Below are positions 25,171 to 33,767 of a stretch of 64,000 nt of DNA, one piece after another. The notes under the pieces are model-generated. The model ran no database searches. It was not told the DNA's origin and saw only the letters and a list, made by a program, of their open reading frames with translations. The translations under genes and the position numbers were made by a program. The stretch's first letter is position 1, and the number at the start of each line of letters is the position of its first letter. This DNA comes from JBHJGM01 sp050331815 (GTDB taxonomy: Bacteria > Verrucomicrobiota > Verrucomicrobiia > Opitutales > JBHJGM01): assembly GCA_050331815.1 (NCBI GenBank), contig JBHJGM010000005.1, positions 1 through 64,000 of the forward strand, written 5' to 3'.

Positions 25171-25788
25171 ATGTGGGGTAGCGCATGCGTGGCGGCGAAA
25201 AGCGGCAATACTGGGGTTTTCGGAGGTAGCTTTGATCCGATCCATTTGGGACATCTGCTCATCGCTCAAGACGCCTGCGAGGCGTTTGGACTCGACCGTG
25301 TTTGCTTCGTTCCCGCAGCCCAATCTCCGCTCAAATCAGCTGCTCCGGGTGCTTCGGACGCGCATCGCCTCGGTATGGTAGCCGCCGCGATAGAGGATTA
25401 TCCGCAGTTTGAGGCGCTCGACATCGAGCTGACCTCCGGGGGCATCAGCTACACCGTCGGAACTACCCGCCAGCTTCGCGAGCGCTTCCCCGACGAGGAG
25501 CTGTACCTAATCATCGGAGCGGATCAGGCGGCCCAACTCGAGCGTTGGCACGACATCGAGACACTGGCCACCATGGCGCAGTTTCTCGTGGTGGAGCGAC
25601 CGGGTTTCGACACTCAGGCCCGCCCGGCGCACCGCATTGAAAACCTGCGGTTGCACCACATTGACGGGCACCTTTTTGAAATCAGCTCCACGGAGATCCG
25701 TGAGCGCGTGGCCGCGGGCCAACACATCGACTTTCTGGTACATCCCAGAGTTCAGCAGTACATACACAAACACCAACTCTATCGATGA
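25171..25788 (+). CDS. nadD: nicotinate-nucleotide adenylyltransferase
   Basis: NAD biosynthesis enzyme adenylating nicotinate mononucleotide. The nucleotidyltransferase motif GVFGGSFDPIHLGHL and late ISSTEIRERV are intact; 205 residues is normal. ATG 25171 is used, but GTG 25189, nearer the conserved start, is possible. It precedes rsfS by 16 bp, a common pairing. Confidence 0.95.
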   Translation: MWGSACVAAKSGNTGVFGGSFDPIHLGHLLIAQDACEAFGLDRVCFVPAAQSPLKSAAPGASDAHRLGMVAAAIEDYPQFEALDIELTSGGISYTVGTTRQLRERFPDEELYLIIGADQAAQLERWHDIETLATMAQFLVVERPGFDTQARPAHRIENLRLHHIDGHLFEISSTEIRERVAAGQHIDFLVHPRVQQYIHKHQLYR

Positions 25789-25804
25789 AATAATAACCAT
25801 ACGT

Positions 25805-26176
25805 ATGCAGGAACAACACACGGACACCCTCGACCAAATCAATCGCCTCTGCGCCGCCCTGGACGACAAAAAGGCCAGCGACGTGCGCATACTCGACCTC
25901 ACCGGCAAGTCCGACATCACCAACTACTTCGTGGTCGCATCGGGCACCTCGGAGCCGCATCTGAAGGCGCTCGCCGGTCACCTCGACCGCACGTGCAAGG
26001 ACATCGGCATCGACGTCGTCGCCATCGACAACCAGCCCTCCAGCGGATGGCTCGTGCTCGATGCGTTCGACTTCATGGTGCACCTGTTTTTGCCGAGCCA
26101 GCGCGAGACGTACCAGTTGGAGCAGCTCTGGAAGGACGCTCCGGAGGTGGACCGAGGGCTCTTACTGACGGCCTGA
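25805..26176 (+). CDS. rsfS: ribosomal silencing factor RsfS
   Basis: A 123-residue Iojap/RsfS protein that binds ribosomal protein L14 and blocks subunit joining under starvation. DLTGKSDITNYFVVASGTS and SGWLVLDAFDFMVHLF are the conserved segments. ATG 25805 gives the usual length; the frame is open to 25637 inside nadD. Confidence 0.95.
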   Translation: MQEQHTDTLDQINRLCAALDDKKASDVRILDLTGKSDITNYFVVASGTSEPHLKALAGHLDRTCKDIGIDVVAIDNQPSSGWLVLDAFDFMVHLFLPSQRETYQLEQLWKDAPEVDRGLLLTA

Positions 26177-26400
26177 TCCCTGTCCTAAGGCCGCGGACCG
26201 GCCACACCTGCCCGGTCGCCCGTGTTTCAGCGAAATGACCTTCGCTGGGACGGTTGCTTTGATGTGTGTGCCAGCCTGCATGCGGAAAATCTTTCTTGGG
26301 ATAGGAGTTGCGGGCACGGACCCTGCCTCCTTTAGCTATGCATCACACATGAGCGGACATCCATTGGACGATCCGCAACCCTCCCCAAACACCCAAACCC

Positions 26401-28005
26401 ATGTTTTTTGCAGTCTGCGTGCTGGTTTACCTGGTGGCGACCCTGGGTCTGTCATTGTACGGCTTTAACAACTACTACCTGCTGACGCGCTACTACAAGT
26501 CGCGGCGGCAGGCCAAGCAGGAGAACGACGCCTTGCGGGCACAAGCGCCCGCGGTGGCCGACCTGCCCGAGAGCGCCCTGCCGAAGGTGCTCAGCCAGAT
26601 TCCACTGTACAACGAAGTCAACGTGGCCGAGCGCTGCATCCGGGCGGTTGCCGCTATGCGGTATCCAAAATCCCGGCACACCATTCAGGTGGTTGACGAT
26701 TCCAACGACGAGACCTGCGCGATTGTGGACCGCGTGTGCGAGGAACTGCGAGCGCAGGGCTACCGGATCGAAGCCATCCGCCGCGACCACCGCACCGGCT
26801 TCAAGGCGGGCGCGCTCAAGGAAGGCATGTTGCTCGACGACAGCGAGTACATCGCCATCTTCGACGGTGACTTCGTACCTCCGGAGAATTTTCTCGAGGA
26901 AACGGTACCACTGCTCATGGCCGATTCCAAAGCCGGGCTGGCCCAGGCGCGCTGGGGGCACCTCAACCGCGGCGAGTCCGCGCTGACGCTCGCGCAGGCG
27001 GTCGGGATCGACAATCACTTCGTCGTGGAACAGACCGCGCGCTGTTTCAACGATCTGTACATGAACTTCAACGGTACGGCGGGCCTGTGGCGGCGGCAGG
27101 CGATCAACGATGGCGGCGGCTGGCGGGCGGATACGCTCACTGAAGACCTCGATCTTTCCTACCGTGTCCAAATGGCCGGCTGGCGGCTGCGCTTCCTGCC
27201 CGATCTCGTTGTGCCGGCCGAGATTCCGGCCAGCATCCTCGGCTTTAAGAGTCAGCAGTTCCGCTGGGCCAAGGGGTCGATTCAGACCGCGCGCATCCTC
27301 CTGCCAAAAGTGTGGAAGCGCGCAATGCCACTGCGGCAAAAGGTGCAGTGTTCCTTTCACCTGACCCAGTACATGATCCACCCGCTGATCTTTCTGGTCG
27401 CGCTGGTGGCCCTGCCCATGGCCGCGATGCTGGACCTGCGTCAGCTGGTGCACTGGACGGTCATGGCGGCAGGCGCACTCTTTATCGGTGCGGCGGCCTT
27501 TGCGCCCACCGCTGTGCTCATCGCCAGCCAGACGTATCTTGGACGGCCCGTGGGACGCGCGGTGCTCAGCGTGCCGATTCTGATGGCGATCGGCATGGGT
27601 ATTGCCGTTTCAAATACAAAGGCGGTGCTTGAAGGCATCCTTGGCGTGAACAGCGCGTTTGTCCGCACGCCCAAGGCTGGCGATGCGCCTGTCAAGCGCT
27701 ACAAGGTGGGTGCGAAGCTGCTGCCGGTTTTTGAAATCGCCCTGGGCCTCTACTCGCTGGCCGCGCTGTACTACTGCTTCCTTACACAAAATTATCCGAC
27801 CGTCGGCTTCATCCTGTTGTACACCGTGGGCTTTCTTGGGGTGGGGCTGACCAGCCTGGTGGCATCGGTGGACTTGCTCGGCTTTGCCAGGTGCGTGCGC
27901 GATACGCTGCTGGGGCGACGTTGCGAGCCGGTTGAACAGCCGGTGCCCGCCAGTGAGGTGTCCACTGAAAGGACGCCTTCGCCTCAGGAAGTCTCCGCTC
28001 GCTGA
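26401..28005 (+). CDS. membrane GT2 glycosyltransferase, glucomannan/cellulose-synthase-like
   Basis: A 534-residue processive-type GT2 enzyme. An N-terminal membrane helix (residues 5-25) is followed by a cytoplasmic GT-A domain with IPLYNEVNVAERC, VVDDSNDET, IFDGDF, TEDLDLS and QQFRWAKGS, i.e. the D,D,D,QxxRW set. Four or five membrane helices follow from about residue 320. It resembles CslA-like beta-mannan or glucan synthases. Its stop overlaps the next gene by 1 bp (TGATG), so both glycosyltransferases are probably coupled. The 26177-26400 gap holds no convincing gene. Product unknown, presumably an exported or envelope beta-glycan. Confidence 0.88.
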   Translation: MFFAVCVLVYLVATLGLSLYGFNNYYLLTRYYKSRRQAKQENDALRAQAPAVADLPESALPKVLSQIPLYNEVNVAERCIRAVAAMRYPKSRHTIQVVDDSNDETCAIVDRVCEELRAQGYRIEAIRRDHRTGFKAGALKEGMLLDDSEYIAIFDGDFVPPENFLEETVPLLMADSKAGLAQARWGHLNRGESALTLAQAVGIDNHFVVEQTARCFNDLYMNFNGTAGLWRRQAINDGGGWRADTLTEDLDLSYRVQMAGWRLRFLPDLVVPAEIPASILGFKSQQFRWAKGSIQTARILLPKVWKRAMPLRQKVQCSFHLTQYMIHPLIFLVALVALPMAAMLDLRQLVHWTVMAAGALFIGAAAFAPTAVLIASQTYLGRPVGRAVLSVPILMAIGMGIAVSNTKAVLEGILGVNSAFVRTPKAGDAPVKRYKVGAKLLPVFEIALGLYSLAALYYCFLTQNYPTVGFILLYTVGFLGVGLTSLVASVDLLGFARCVRDTLLGRRCEPVEQPVPASEVSTERTPSPQEVSAR

Positions 28006-30083
28006 TGCCGAAAGGTGTGCCGGCGTGGGCTTTCTGGCCAGACGACTGGCGCGAATTGCCCGCGCGCGGCGTTTGTTTTGGGCTGACGCTGTGTGCGCTG
28101 CTGGGGCTGTGCGCCTGGGCCGGTTTTTTTCTGGGGGCGCGCGTTGAGCCCAACGGACTGAATGTATTTCTTGGCGCGGGCACCGTGCTGATGACGGTGC
28201 TATGGGCACTGTGGCCCGAGGGTCTTAGCGAACGCCGTTCCATCGCTGGACTTTTCGTCCTGGCAATCGTACTGCGTGCGCTGCTTTGGCCGCATCCGCC
28301 CTCCGATGACGTCAACCGCTACCTTTGGGAAGGCCTGCTTGTGCGCGAAGGGCTTAGCCCCTACGCAGCGCCGGCAGAGGATGCGCGCTTTGCCACCTAC
28401 CACGCGAGCGAGTGGTATCCAGAAATCAATCACAAGGAGCGACTGACGGCTTATCCGCCGCTCTCGTTGCTGGCTTTTGCTGTGGCGGGCTGGATCGACG
28501 AGGCTGTCTGGCCCTTGAAATTGCTGTTTATCGCGGCCGATCTGGGCACGCTGGCCCTACTGCTTTCCATCTTGCGCGGTCGCGGCGTTCGGGCTGCGCG
28601 CGCCGTGTTTTACGCGGCCAACCCGCTGGTGCTGCTCATGTTTGCCGGCGAGGCGCACTTCGACAGCCTGCTGGTGCTCGCGATGCTGGCCGCTGTGTCT
28701 GCGCAACAGAAAAAGCCTGGCTGGCTCGCCTGGGTCTGTTGGGCGTTGGCGGTGCAGGTAAAGGTGATCGCGGTTTTGCTTGCCCCGCTGTTTTTGCGCA
28801 AGGGCCAGTGGCGATCGCTCTGGGCGGCGCTGCCTGTGCTCCTGCTGCCAACGCTGCCATTTCTTGGCAGCCTTGAGGGGCTGCTCGCGGGGCTGGCGGG
28901 CTTTGGTGGAAGCAGCGCCCACAACGGCTCCGTCCACGCGGTGCTGCGCTGGATTATCGGGAACACCGAGTCGGCATCGCTGATTTCGGCTGGGCTGCTT
29001 GCCGGCTGGGCGCTTGTCGTGATTTTTCGGATACAAGATGGCTGGCGTGCTTCGATGGCCCTCCTGGGCGGGCTGCTCATACTCTCGCCAATTGTGCACC
29101 CCTGGTACATCGCTTGGATTGTGCCGTGGTTTGTCCTCCTGCCGGGTAACGCCTGGTGGTGGGCGCTCGCTGTTTCCGGATTGTACTACACGGCCTGGGC
29201 AAACCAGCTCGCCGGCGGTCCCTGGGCCCAGCCTGCCTGGGTCGCTTGGCTTGTCTGGCTGCCGTTTTCGCTGCTGCTTTTGCTGGAGGCCCGCCACGCG
29301 CTGCGGAGGTTGCTCAAAACAACCGCTCCGAACAAGGCTTTGTCTGGTGGGCTCAGCGTGGTAATTCCCGCGCTCAACGAAGCCGCCTCCTTAAAAAGCT
29401 GTATCGAAAACCTCGATACAAATACTTCGCATGATCTCGAGATCATTGTGGTGGATGGCGGCTCCACAGACGATACGCTCCTGTTGGCGGAACAATCCGG
29501 CGCGCGGGTACTGAAGGCCGGTGGTGGACGTGGCGGCCAAATCGCTGCCGGGGTCGCCGCCGCCCGCTTTGACCGAATCCTAGTCTTGCATGCCGACGCC
29601 CGGGTCATGCCCGGGCTCGTTGACCGCGTGCAGCGTGCCTTTGACAGCAGCCCCGAAGCGGCGGGCGGTGCGGTAGGCGGGCAGCACGCCACGGGTGGTT
29701 CCGGTCCGGCGCTGGTGCTGGTCGATTTTCTCAACCGCACCTCGGCGCTTTTTGGCCGGTTGACGCTGGGCAATCAGGGGCAGTTTTTTGACCGGCGTAA
29801 GCTGGCACTCGCCGGTGGTTTTCCCTCCATACCGTTGATGGAGGACACCGAGCTGGCCCTGCGCCTGCGCGAGGCGGGGCCGGTTCTTTTTCTGGACGGA
29901 GGCGTGCGTTACGCCGATCGCCGCTACCAGTCAAAAGCCTTTGGGCCATACCTGAGCGTCGCGGTACGGCTGATCCTCGGCTACCGCGTGGCGCGTTTCT
30001 TTGGACGCGCCGACGCACAGAAGTGCTATGAGAAGTACTATGGGAAGACGCCCGAGCAGATGCGCCTCGATCGCCCGAAGTAG
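28005..30083 (+). CDS. fusion of polytopic glycosyltransferase and GT2 (TIGR04283-like)
   Basis: A 692-residue protein with two parts. Residues 1-435 form about ten membrane helices with WPHPPSDDVNRYLWEG and YPPLSLL near the first helices, the acidic-loop style of polyprenyl-phosphate-dependent mannosyltransferase-like proteins. Residues of about 449-680 form a soluble GT2 domain: LSVVIPALNEAASL, EIIVVDGGSTDDT, ILVLHADARV, NQGQFFDRRKLALAGGFP and LMEDTELALRLREAG, matching the rSAM/selenodomain-associated transferase 2 group. These are usually separate proteins, so the fusion is notable. ATG 28005 overlaps the upstream GT2 stop by 1 bp. Confidence 0.85.
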   Translation: MPKGVPAWAFWPDDWRELPARGVCFGLTLCALLGLCAWAGFFLGARVEPNGLNVFLGAGTVLMTVLWALWPEGLSERRSIAGLFVLAIVLRALLWPHPPSDDVNRYLWEGLLVREGLSPYAAPAEDARFATYHASEWYPEINHKERLTAYPPLSLLAFAVAGWIDEAVWPLKLLFIAADLGTLALLLSILRGRGVRAARAVFYAANPLVLLMFAGEAHFDSLLVLAMLAAVSAQQKKPGWLAWVCWALAVQVKVIAVLLAPLFLRKGQWRSLWAALPVLLLPTLPFLGSLEGLLAGLAGFGGSSAHNGSVHAVLRWIIGNTESASLISAGLLAGWALVVIFRIQDGWRASMALLGGLLILSPIVHPWYIAWIVPWFVLLPGNAWWWALAVSGLYYTAWANQLAGGPWAQPAWVAWLVWLPFSLLLLLEARHALRRLLKTTAPNKALSGGLSVVIPALNEAASLKSCIENLDTNTSHDLEIIVVDGGSTDDTLLLAEQSGARVLKAGGGRGGQIAAGVAAARFDRILVLHADARVMPGLVDRVQRAFDSSPEAAGGAVGGQHATGGSGPALVLVDFLNRTSALFGRLTLGNQGQFFDRRKLALAGGFPSIPLMEDTELALRLREAGPVLFLDGGVRYADRRYQSKAFGPYLSVAVRLILGYRVARFFGRADAQKCYEKYYGKTPEQMRLDRPK

Positions 30084-30117
30084 CCACGCCGCGAAGGGCG
30101 GCTGATTACAGCGCCGC

Positions 30118-32649
30118 CTAATTCAACGACTGCTTCTTAAGGCCTTTGAGCTCCTTCAGGAAGTTGTCGACGGACTCCAGCGCTGCGGGCGCGATGCCGG
30201 TCACAGGGGCCTCCACCTGCTTCGGGTCGCTGCGACGCTCCTTCATCAAAACGGGCGAGGCTTCGAGGCCATCGTATTTGATGTCACCGTTTTTGTCGTA
30301 GCGGCCAAAACGCAGCACTCCGGTCGGGCAGCTTTGCACGCAGGCTGAACAACGCACACATTCCGGGTCCTCCATCGGCAGGCCCTTGTTGGCGAAGTTC
30401 ATGATGTCGATGCCCTGGTGGCAGACGCTCGTGCAGACGTTGCAGGAGATGCACTTTTTCTTGTCGGTGAAGATGCGGAACTTCGTGAAGCGCGTGTAGA
30501 TGTGCATCAGCGCCGCCAGCGGACATGCGAAACGGCACCAGACGCGGCCCGAGAAATGAAAGTAAAAGCCCACGCCGATCACTCCGGCCAGCCAGATGTC
30601 GACGATGTACTTGTAGTTGATGCCGGGGTGCTTCGAATCGCTCAAGGGGAAGTTGTAGAGCATCTGGTTGAACAGCCCGGCGGCCCAGGAATCTTCCCAG
30701 GCGGCCTGGTCAGCCGAGGCGACGACGGAACCTTCGGCATTCACAAAGGCGCCCTGTTCGTTGGTGGCATACTCACCGGGAAAGACCCAGCCGACGATCC
30801 GGATAACCATCATCAGCAGCGCCACCCAGAGAATGACCTGGCCGGTCATGTTGAGCTTATTCCAAAAGGGCCCGTGCGGCATCTTGTGGCGGTGGGCGTC
30901 GCCCAGGGTTTCCGCTAGCGCACCGCAGGAGCAAATCCAGCCGCAGTACGCGCCCTTGCCCCAGTAGCGGATGATCAGCGGAATCAGCACGAAGGTCTGC
31001 AGGAAGCCCAGCACCAACCAACCCCAAATCGGTTCCGCCGTGAACCAGTTGTAGATGAAGAGCGGCCAGGCCAAGATCAACCCGAAGGCGCGCCAGTAAC
31101 TGCCGTCCGGCCAGAGCGCGTCGCCGATCCATTTGCCCAGGCCGCTGTCCCACACCCCGAGCGCTCCCAGCCAGGGCAACACGATGTACGGCAGCAAAAA
31201 CAGCGGGATGCACTGCACGGCCATCAACGTGTAGGTCTGCAGTTTCACATAGGGCGTGCGTCGTCGCTTGATGCGGCGAATTCCAAAAATCACGACGCAG
31301 GCGCAGTAGGCGAAGGAGTAGTAAAAGCCGGGGTCCTCCATGCCCTTGCGCAGGTGATACAGCGGGCTCGCCGGGCTGTCGACCGCGCCTTGGAAGAGGC
31401 CCCCGAGGGAACTCACCGCCCAGGCCAACCAGCCCGGGTTGGCCGACTCGCTCATGATGTAGCCCTTGGCCCAGTGATAGAAAATCGTAAAGCCCAGGAA
31501 GAACGCGGCGAGCGTGCCCCAGAACTTCGTGTTGCGGTCGTTCGCCAGGTTCAGACCGCTGCGGCGAAAGAAATCCAGCGGCGGCTCCCGCCCGATCATG
31601 ATGAAAACCTGGTCGTTCTCGACTTCGTGCACCTTGCCCTCGCTGTCTTCGATGACGACCGCATCGTCGCGAATCTCCTTGGGCTTGCTGGCCATCATCA
31701 GGCAGAGCGAGCCGGGCGCGGCGTCTTTGTCGCGCATGCGGGAGGAAGCCGCGGTGTTGACCCGGTCCGAGGACGGGTTGGCCACGCTGGCCTCGCAGGC
31801 GGAGTCCTTGGTGAGCCTGTCGATCTGCTCGATGTTGTCGGGCTTGGGCCGGGCAAACTCGGGCTTGCGGTAACTCAGGGTGACGTGCGCCCCACAGACG
31901 GTCAGGGCGATGGCCGTCTCCAGCGCGGAGTCGCCCCCGCCGACCACCATGACTTTCTGGCCCGCGAACTCCTTGGGGTCGTACAGGCGGTTGGAACACT
32001 TGTCCTTTTCCTCGCCGGGGATACCCAGCTTGCGGTAGTTGCCGCTGCGCCCGATCGCGACGACGACTTTCTGCGCCTTGATCGGGTCACCCTTGCCCTG
32101 CTGCAACTCAAAGTGGTCGCCCTTTTTTTCGACCTTGGTGATGCGCGCGTTGGTGGTTTCGATACCGGCCTGGTCGCGCTGTGCCTGCAGTTCTTCGAGC
32201 AGGTCCTCCTTCACGTCCGCCTTGAAGCGCATGTCGCCCGCTGGCACCATATCGGTCGGATAGGTGTAGATGGGCTTGGCTTTGGGGAAGTTGACGATCG
32301 TCGAAAACGGCTCGACCGCCTCGAAAATCTTGAAATTAAGACCGGCTTTTTTGGCCTCCAATGCGGCGGAAATTCCCGAGACGCCCGCCCCGATGATCGC
32401 CAGATCCAGCACGCCGTCCTTGCCTCGATTCTGCGGGCCAAAGTCGGGCTCTGCCATGAAAGCCTGCACCGCGCGTGCGCCGGTGTCGGCGGAGAATTTC
32501 AGGAGCGGGATTCCGCTTAAGTCGCCGACGATGCGCACGCCTTTGATGTTGGAGGCGCCGTCGGGTCCGACGGCCGGGAGCTTTTCAACGGTCCCGGCGG
32601 GCCATTGCGTGTGCAGCCAGTTCGTGTAGCGATGAATCAGGGAAACCAT
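30118..32649 (-). CDS. FAD/NAD(P) oxidoreductase fused to membrane polyferredoxin
   Basis: An 843-residue fusion. Residues 80-370 form a two-dinucleotide oxidoreductase: LAIIGAGVSGISAA (FAD) and VMVVGGGDSALETA (NAD(P)), without the CxxC of thioredoxin reductase, as in YpdA-like proteins. Residues of about 375-720 hold membrane helices with YCGWICSCGALAE and SGRVWCRFACPLAAL, as in NapH/CcoG. Residues 733-743 (CISCNVCTSVC) and 764-774 (CVRCSACVQSC) bind two [4Fe-4S] clusters. It could move electrons from NAD(P)H through FAD and Fe-S centres to a membrane or periplasmic acceptor. The partner is unknown. Confidence 0.85.
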   Translation of the reverse strand: MVSLIHRYTNWLHTQWPAGTVEKLPAVGPDGASNIKGVRIVGDLSGIPLLKFSADTGARAVQAFMAEPDFGPQNRGKDGVLDLAIIGAGVSGISAALEAKKAGLNFKIFEAVEPFSTIVNFPKAKPIYTYPTDMVPAGDMRFKADVKEDLLEELQAQRDQAGIETTNARITKVEKKGDHFELQQGKGDPIKAQKVVVAIGRSGNYRKLGIPGEEKDKCSNRLYDPKEFAGQKVMVVGGGDSALETAIALTVCGAHVTLSYRKPEFARPKPDNIEQIDRLTKDSACEASVANPSSDRVNTAASSRMRDKDAAPGSLCLMMASKPKEIRDDAVVIEDSEGKVHEVENDQVFIMIGREPPLDFFRRSGLNLANDRNTKFWGTLAAFFLGFTIFYHWAKGYIMSESANPGWLAWAVSSLGGLFQGAVDSPASPLYHLRKGMEDPGFYYSFAYCACVVIFGIRRIKRRRTPYVKLQTYTLMAVQCIPLFLLPYIVLPWLGALGVWDSGLGKWIGDALWPDGSYWRAFGLILAWPLFIYNWFTAEPIWGWLVLGFLQTFVLIPLIIRYWGKGAYCGWICSCGALAETLGDAHRHKMPHGPFWNKLNMTGQVILWVALLMMVIRIVGWVFPGEYATNEQGAFVNAEGSVVASADQAAWEDSWAAGLFNQMLYNFPLSDSKHPGINYKYIVDIWLAGVIGVGFYFHFSGRVWCRFACPLAALMHIYTRFTKFRIFTDKKKCISCNVCTSVCHQGIDIMNFANKGLPMEDPECVRCSACVQSCPTGVLRFGRYDKNGDIKYDGLEASPVLMKERRSDPKQVEAPVTGIAPAALESVDNFLKELKGLKKQSLN

Positions 32650-32745
32650 GGTTCAGACGGCCTCGGAGTGCCGAGGCGAAGGGATGGGACAGACAGAATT
32701 TTTTGTAAATCTAGTAGGTTTGCGGCAGCGCCGCAAAGCCCTGGA

Positions 32746-33519
32746 TCAGCGACTTTGATTCAGAGCCCAGTCGTAGGCGTGGTGCTGGACCTGCGCGGTG
32801 CGGGGCACGGCGCGCTCGCGGTACTGGTTAACAAACGAAATGACGCCGCTTTGGCCACCGAAGTCCGCGGCGTACCATTCAAAAATTTTCGACAGGCTTA
32901 CCTTGCCGCGTTCCACGCGCACGCCTTCTGGAGAGCGGACAAACGCCTGGCTGGCCGCGTCCAACTGCGCATCGATGGTCTCCCCGCGAAAGGGCTCCGC
33001 CTGCAAGGGAGGACAGCCGACGCTTGCGCAATTGACTCCAAAGTGGGCTCTGGGCTCTTTCAACTCCTTCAGGATCATTCCCTTCTCGACCTTGTCGAGG
33101 CTGCTCTTTTGGCCGTCGATCACGATGAGGTCTTTGCTGAAGACGCCAAAGTCCGGATGAATCTTGGTCACTGACTCGACCGGATACACCTCGAAAACCA
33201 GGTGAAGCATCCACGCGTTGTAGGCGTTGATGAGAAAGGCGAGTTTGTCGTCGTGGGAGAGGGCGTCGACGTCGACCGCGCCAATAGCCTCGACCACCTC
33301 GGTCAGGGCCTGGATGTCGGCCTTATTTGCGTGCCAGGAAGCATAGTCGACGCCGCTGGGCTTGACGTAGGTGGCCAGCAGTCTGGCGTATGTGTCTTCC
33401 CACGAAGCGGTGCCCGTTGACGCCTTGGGCTCCGCGCCATGGGCCAGGCGCGTTACGGAGAACAGCAGCAGGGCGGTCAGGAGCACTGCACGAAAAGCGA
33501 TTGCAATTGATGGCTTCAT
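32746..33519 (-). CDS. secreted DUF547 protein
   Basis: A 257-residue exported protein; the signal peptide ends near RLAHGAEP. The DUF547 core includes VDYASWHANKADIQAL, LAFLINAYNAWMLHLV and the signature HFGVNCASVGCPPL. The fold is related to transglutaminase-like proteases but catalysis is not established for the family. It lies 96 bp upstream of the oxidoreductase-polyferredoxin gene on the same strand and may be cotranscribed. Confidence 0.88.
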   Translation of the reverse strand: MKPSIAIAFRAVLLTALLLFSVTRLAHGAEPKASTGTASWEDTYARLLATYVKPSGVDYASWHANKADIQALTEVVEAIGAVDVDALSHDDKLAFLINAYNAWMLHLVFEVYPVESVTKIHPDFGVFSKDLIVIDGQKSSLDKVEKGMILKELKEPRAHFGVNCASVGCPPLQAEPFRGETIDAQLDAASQAFVRSPEGVRVERGKVSLSKIFEWYAADFGGQSGVISFVNQYRERAVPRTAQVQHHAYDWALNQSR

Positions 33520-33701
33520 CGAAGTTTGGAGTGTCCGCGTACGGTCATTATTTCGAATCGCGCCTAAAAAGCCAAATGAAAGCGGCGCGTGTTCATGATG
33601 TATTCAAGCGCTTGTAGACGCAGCAAATTTTGCACCGCAGCCGGTTACGGAACACGCGCTGTGTGAGCGTTCGCAAGGCTTCATCGAGCTGCAACTACAC
33701 G

Positions 33702-33732
33702 AAAAAGCGGGAGCCCTGAAGGACTCCCGCTG
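33702..33732 (-). terminator. rho-independent terminator of glnA
   Basis: AGCGGGAG / CTCCCGCT stem (33707-33732) followed, on the minus strand, by a run of T (33707-33703). It lies 36 bp past the glnA stop. Confidence 0.85.
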
Positions 33733-33767
33733 CATGCCGAAAATGGTGAATCTTGGCCAACGTCGTT

